Source: Pseudomonadota bacterium (GTDB taxonomy: Bacteria > Pseudomonadota > Gammaproteobacteria > Burkholderiales > Ferrovaceae). From it: a DNA stretch of 10,363 bases. The notes beneath the pieces were generated by a model. The model did no database searches and had not been told where the DNA came from. It saw only the letters and a list, made by a program, of their open reading frames with translations. Position numbers and translations under genes: made by a program. Position 1 is the first letter of the stretch. The number at the start of each line of letters is the position of its first letter. The stretch lies in the NCBI GenBank assembly GCA_021804705.1, contig JAJZHC010000036.1, positions 1-10,363 on the forward strand, written 5' to 3'. Positions 7,509 through 10,363 of this stretch are shown here, piece by piece.

Positions 7509-7540
7509 CATGGTGGGTCTTGTTGCGCAAGCCTCCCATG
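7509..7540 (+). repeat. Long imperfect hairpin in the mnmC/orphan-gene intergenic region
   Basis: CATGG (7509-7513) pairs with CCATG (7536-7540). After one mismatch GGG pairs with CCT (one wobble), and after a bulged T, CTTG (7519-7522) pairs with CAAG (7528-7531) around the loop TTGCG. This gives about 12 pairs in 32 bases. No T-run follows on the plus strand, so it does not look like a terminator. It is the first of three hairpins in a row leading to the orphan gene at 7632. Confidence 0.5.
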
Positions 7541-7560
7541 ATCAACAGGCAATACCCAAT

Positions 7561-7591
7561 CGCCGGACGGCATGCTTCTCGCCGTCAGGCG
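7561..7591 (+). repeat. GC-rich hairpin in the leader of the orphan gene
   Basis: CGCC (7561-7564) pairs with GGCG (7588-7591) and, across a single G/A mismatch, GACGGC (7566-7571) pairs perfectly with GCCGTC (7581-7586) around a nine-base loop. It is the most stable-looking fold in the intergenic region and has no downstream T-run. It lies 41 bases before the orphan start codon, so it would be in the mRNA leader if transcription begins upstream. Confidence 0.55.
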
Positions 7592-7603
7592 GGTCATCGC
7601 AAG

Positions 7604-7624
7604 CCTCCGGTATTTTTTTGGAGG
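7604..7624 (+). promoter_or_regulatory. Ribosome binding site able to pair with an upstream anti-Shine-Dalgarno
   Basis: GGAGG at 7620-7624, seven bases before the ATG at 7632, is a near-ideal Shine-Dalgarno sequence and fixes that start. CCTCC at 7604-7608 is its exact complement, separated by an 11-base loop containing seven T in a row. The 5-bp stem would hide the ribosome binding site, suggesting translation may be switched by folding. A regulatory role is inference; the complementarity is seen directly. Confidence 0.5.
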
Positions 7625-7631
7625 ATGAGCG

Positions 7632-8669
7632 ATGATTGCATTCGATCTGGTACAAGGGTTGTTTCGAAGTGTGGTTTATCTGGGGGTGGTGTTACGCCAC
7701 CATTGGCATCGTAAGGTGACGCCAGAACGGTGGGCAGAGCAAATGGCGGCTGCTGAAACCATTCAGGCTCCGTTGGCGCTCCCGGCACCGGCAGAACCCG
7801 AATCAGCATTGGCAGCGCCGGAGTTATCGGCACCGCAGCGCCTAGTTCCGGTGCCCGATGCCGATTATCTGGTGGGGCAAGTACTGGTGAGATACGGTGA
7901 GGGTTTTAACGTGGTTTGTCATTTCTATCGACGTGATTCACGCGTGGTTCGTGCAATCTGGCTGGATTACAAAAGCCTTCAGCGTAAACATGGGGCATAT
8001 GTTGTTCGGCGCCTGCGCACTCGTGCAGGCCAACAGGTTGCGAGGGCCAGGGGTTCAGCTCGTACGCAAGGCGTAACGCCAAGGCGTTGGGGCCGTATCG
8101 GATTACCTGACGAATTTCTGGAATTTGAATCGCTCCAGGATCTGCGGGTGATACGACTCATGGAGAAAACCCTGGAAGACGCTGGGGCGCTGATCGAAGA
8201 AGAGATTCCCGAAAACCTGCTCAACAAACGGCCATGGCGTCTTCTCCCTCCCTGTGCCGCACCAGAGCATGAGTTGACGGATTTGCAGAAGCGACGCAAG
8301 ACCATCGAACGCTCCATGGAGGAAATCCGGGCGGAAGATGCGGCCCGTAAGGTGCCGCTGGCCAGCCAGGACAAGCTGTATCCCAACATGATCAAGCCGC
8401 CAGTGGTCAGTTCACATAGCGGTGTGCTACGCAAAACCGGCTATGTGGAGCGTACGGATCCGTCAGGCCGCAAGTACCGTACTTTTTTCGCGGAAGTGGA
8501 GGATGAGGTGCGGACTATTCGGCATATCGGCGTGGATTTGCAACGCGCCCTCTTGCGTGAACAGATCAACATCGGAGATCGGGTGGAAGTGTTCAATATC
8601 GGACTGGTCCCGGTAGGTTCGGGCAAGTACAAAAAGAAGATATGGAGTGCCCGAAAATTGCCGGTGTAA
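7632..8669 (+). CDS. Orphan protein of unknown function; C-terminus resembles a relaxase-associated domain
   Basis: I do not recognise the full-length protein (345 residues). Residues 4-21 are a mildly hydrophobic segment followed by HHWHRK, possibly a weak membrane anchor or amphipathic helix. Residues 43-75 are a Pro/Ala/Glu linker. Residues 78-130 look like a small folded domain (VGQVLVRYGEGFNVVCHFYR). Residues 128-155 are very Arg-rich, and 215-240 are a charged helix (DLQKRRKTIERSMEEIRAED). Residues 261-345 resemble, from memory, a small beta-rich domain at the C-termini of conjugative relaxases and related plasmid proteins: YRTFFAEVEDE, then GVDLQRALLRE, then GDRVEVFNIGLVPV and KKIWSARKL. 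The ATG at 7632 has GGAGG seven bases upstream. The gene stands alone, divergent from mnmC and closed by a strong terminator. Codon use does not look obviously foreign by eye. The frame is almost certainly real; the function is unknown. Confidence 0.85.
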   Translation: MIAFDLVQGLFRSVVYLGVVLRHHWHRKVTPERWAEQMAAAETIQAPLALPAPAEPESALAAPELSAPQRLVPVPDADYLVGQVLVRYGEGFNVVCHFYRRDSRVVRAIWLDYKSLQRKHGAYVVRRLRTRAGQQVARARGSARTQGVTPRRWGRIGLPDEFLEFESLQDLRVIRLMEKTLEDAGALIEEEIPENLLNKRPWRLLPPCAAPEHELTDLQKRRKTIERSMEEIRAEDAARKVPLASQDKLYPNMIKPPVVSSHSGVLRKTGYVERTDPSGRKYRTFFAEVEDEVRTIRHIGVDLQRALLREQINIGDRVEVFNIGLVPVGSGKYKKKIWSARKLPV

Positions 8670-8676
8670 TTGAACC

Positions 8677-8704
8677 ACGGGGGTGGCAACCCCCGTTTTT
8701 TTTT
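8677..8704 (+). terminator. Intrinsic (Rho-independent) terminator of the orphan gene
   Basis: ACGGGGGT (8677-8684) pairs perfectly with ACCCCCGT (8689-8696) around a GGCA tetraloop, followed by an unbroken run of nine T (8696-8704, the first in the stem). It begins seven bases after the stop codon at 8667-8669. This is a textbook terminator; it ends the orphan transcript and implies that the CobD-like gene at 8750 has its own promoter. The T-run is on the plus strand only, so it is directional. Confidence 0.95.
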
Positions 8705-8749
8705 GCAGATTGTGTTAACCTCGACGGTATTCAGCCGCAGATCAAGACC

Positions 8750-9652
8750 ATGAACTTCTTTTCCATTCTGATTGCACTGCTACTGGAACAGTACCGTACT
8801 GTTTCCGCTCAAGCCAAAGTTTTTGCACTCTATGATCGTTATGCCAGCAGCCTGGATGACCTGCTCAATTCAGGCGAACGGCACCATGGCATTGCCGCCT
8901 GGATTCTTGCGGTCGTACCTGTACTGCTGGTTTTTGGCACGCTCAACGTCCTCGCGGGTTGGGTGGGTGTGGGCCTGGGATGGGCCATCGATGTGTTGGT
9001 GCTGACCCTGGTGCTGGACTTCAGGTCGGTGCTGAATCGCCTTTCTACGTTGCAAGGTGATCTGCGCCACATGGAGCGCGAACAGGTTGCAGAGCGCCTG
9101 GGTTTTCCGGGCCCAAGCGCTCCGGCGCTTGCCGAAATGGTGGCTCGGGGCATCGAGCTTGCGCTCATCGACATCCATACCCACCTGCTGGCCGTATTGT
9201 TCTGGTATTGCGTGTTGCCAGGACCTGCCGGCGCGTTGTTGTACTTGATGGCGATGCGTCTTAACCGGCTTTGGGGCTCGGACACGCAAACCGATTTCGG
9301 ACATTTCTCCCGCATGGCATTTTACTGGCTCGACTGGATACCGCTAAGGTTGACCGCACTGGCCTTTGCCATCGTGGGTAATTTCGAGGATTCCCTATTC
9401 TGCTGGCGCACCCAGGCTTCAGGCCATCGTGGCAGTCTGCGCATTATCTTGGCCAGTGCTGCCGGGGCCCTCGGTATTCGTCTTGGTGACTCATCCACGT
9501 CTAATCGCGTTTACGGAGGGCTGGACCTGGGCGTGGGCGAAGCACCCGACATCGACCACCTGAGAAGTGCCGAGGGCATGATCTGGCGAACCCTGGTGTT
9601 ATGGCTATTGATCATCGCACTGATGACGATTGCCGCTATGGTGGGGGGTTAA
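8750..9652 (+). CDS. CobD/CbiB-family integral membrane protein
   Basis: Canonical CobD/CbiB attaches the aminopropanol arm to adenosylcobyric acid in cobalamin synthesis and sits in the inner membrane. This 300-residue product is of family length. Hydrophobic segments lie near 4-14, 49-68, 72-89, 145-168, 199-210 and 280-298. Family-like blocks are LDWIPLRLTALAFAIVG (194-210), ASAAGALGIRLG (235-246) and NRVYGGLDLGVGEAPDID (252-269). It appears to belong to the divergent betaproteobacterial group annotated only as CobD/CbiB family protein; no other cobalamin gene is here, so a role in B12 synthesis is not implied. The ATG at 8750 is chosen because MNFFSILIALLLEQYR fits the family N-terminus; the frame open from 8642 crosses a terminator. 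The ribosome binding site is weak. A possible promoter (TTGCAG 8703-8708, GGTATT 8726-8731) is poor. Its TAA overlaps the rsgA stop. Confidence 0.85.
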   Translation: MNFFSILIALLLEQYRTVSAQAKVFALYDRYASSLDDLLNSGERHHGIAAWILAVVPVLLVFGTLNVLAGWVGVGLGWAIDVLVLTLVLDFRSVLNRLSTLQGDLRHMEREQVAERLGFPGPSAPALAEMVARGIELALIDIHTHLLAVLFWYCVLPGPAGALLYLMAMRLNRLWGSDTQTDFGHFSRMAFYWLDWIPLRLTALAFAIVGNFEDSLFCWRTQASGHRGSLRIILASAAGALGIRLGDSSTSNRVYGGLDLGVGEAPDIDHLRSAEGMIWRTLVLWLLIIALMTIAAMVGG

Positions 9653-10363
9653 TCGTGGTTTCGATGACGCTTGGCCTGTTGCAGGCTGGTGAGATAGCGC
9701 AACCGTAACTCGCGACGTTCGTTTCCCCGCGCCCTGTTCTTGAGGGCGCAGTCCGGTTCATTGAGATGCTGGCAATCCATGAACCGGCATTGCCCCAGAA
9801 GCCCTGAAAACTCCCTGAAATAACCTTCAATGGCATTCGGGCTCAGGTGGGCGAGGCCAAATTCCTGCAGCCCTGGAGAATCGATGAGTGCGCTTTGCGC
9901 ATCCATTGTGTAGTAATGGGCGGCAGTGGTGGTGTGGCGTCCCGTATCCAGAGCATGCGAGACGGTGTTGGTGCGGGCCAGGGCGTTGGGGACCAAGGCG
10001 TTGACCAGCGTGGATTTGCCCATGCCGGACTGCCCTACCAGAATGCTGACCCGTCCTGTCAGCAGGGGGCGCAATGCCGATACGTCCTCCAGCGCGCTCA
10101 GTGAAACCAGGGGGTAGCCCAGTTCGAGGTAATATTCTAGTGCCGCGCGGGCCCGAACCGCAGGGGCGCCCATATCCATTTTGTTGAGGATGATCATGGA
10201 CGCGACGCCGGCGGCGTCTGCAGCAATCAGGCAACGGGTCAGAAGTTCGTCGCTGTAGGTGGGTTCTGGAGCCACGACGATCAGAGCCTGATCCACGTTG
10301 GCGGCCAATAGTTTTTCGCGCCAGGCATCTGCACGGTAGAGCAAGGTACGGCGTTCATGCACC
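9649..10363 (-). CDS. rsgA: RsgA, small ribosomal subunit biogenesis GTPase (5' end outside the window)
   Basis: RsgA (YjeQ) is a circularly permuted GTPase that binds the 30S subunit late in assembly. The 237 residues visible lack the N-terminal OB domain, which lies beyond the right edge. The permuted order G4-G5-G1-G2-G3 is clear: NKMD (visible residues 60-63), SLSA (87-90), Walker A GQSGMGKST (110-118), GRHTTT (141-146) and DSPG (161-164). The C-terminal zinc knuckle follows with Cys192, Cys197, His199 and Cys205. In the first visible codons LLYRADAW and AANVDQALIVVAPEP match the family interior, so the GTG at 10362-10360 is an internal valine and not a start. The TAA (9651-9649) shares TTAA with the stop of the convergent CobD-like gene. 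Confidence 0.96.
   Translation of the reverse strand, partial: VHERRTLLYRADAWREKLLAANVDQALIVVAPEPTYSDELLTRCLIAADAAGVASMIILNKMDMGAPAVRARAALEYYLELGYPLVSLSALEDVSALRPLLTGRVSILVGQSGMGKSTLVNALVPNALARTNTVSHALDTGRHTTTAAHYYTMDAQSALIDSPGLQEFGLAHLSPNAIEGYFREFSGLLGQCRFMDCQHLNEPDCALKNRARGNERRELRLRYLTSLQQAKRHRNHD

Noticed and set aside
7625..7714. 29-codon frame starting at the ATG directly after GGAGG
   Set aside because: The ATG abuts the ribosome binding site with no spacing and overlaps the much longer orphan gene; its product is not protein-like.
8011..8030. Inverted repeat GCCTGC, eight bases, GCAGGC
   Set aside because: It lies inside the orphan coding region with no T-run, and a six-base arm is expected by chance in GC-rich coding DNA.
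8070..8088. GGCGT repeats (GGCGT-A-ACGCC then GGCGT)
   Set aside because: Short, inside coding sequence, and encoding an ordinary stretch of the protein; no sign of a mobile element or binding-site array.
8642..8749. 36-codon upstream extension of the CobD-like gene
   Set aside because: It starts inside the orphan gene and crosses its terminator; CobD-family sequence begins at 8750.
10360..10362. GTG as a start codon for rsgA
   Set aside because: The visible sequence begins in the middle of the RsgA family alignment, after the missing OB domain, so this GTG is an internal valine.

Overview
The window is 10.4 kb of ordinary-looking bacterial chromosome, moderately GC-rich and densely coded on both strands. 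Gene content and order point to a betaproteobacterium: hrcA-hemH-grpE-dnaK on one strand, divergent from nadK-recN, and a CobD/CbiB-family gene ending against rsgA. This assignment rests on remembered gene order and protein style, not on a search. There are no rRNA or tRNA genes, CRISPR arrays, insertion sequences or integrases.

Region 1 (1-2953, minus strand) is the heat-shock and heme block, in transcription order hrcA, hemH, grpE, dnaK. Only the first 40 codons of dnaK are present. hrcA and hemH are separated by one base. Two sites matching the RpoH (sigma-32) promoter consensus are visible, one before grpE and one before dnaK, the latter overlapping the grpE stop codon. No CIRCE operator for HrcA is present, so chaperone control here looks sigma-32 based and the HrcA targets probably lie elsewhere.

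Region 2 (2983-5518, plus strand) is a nadK-recN pair: NAD kinase and the SMC-like DNA repair ATPase RecN, 10 bases apart. The gap between the divergent hrcA and nadK start codons is only 29 bases. recN runs tail to tail into mnmC with a 47-base coding overlap.

Region 3 (5472-7385, minus strand) is mnmC, the two-domain tRNA wobble-uridine modification enzyme. Its start codon is uncertain. The 246 bases upstream are rich in inverted repeats, and the last of these can pair with the Shine-Dalgarno sequence of the next, divergent gene.

Region 4 (7632-8704, plus strand) is a stand-alone unit: a 345-codon gene of unknown function with its own structured leader and a strong intrinsic terminator. 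Its C-terminus resembles a small domain I associate with conjugative relaxases and other plasmid proteins. This is the least ordinary part of the window.

Region 5 (8750-10363) is a membrane protein of the CobD/CbiB family on the plus strand, sharing a TTAA double stop with rsgA on the minus strand. RsgA is the ribosome small-subunit assembly GTPase; its 5' end lies outside the window.
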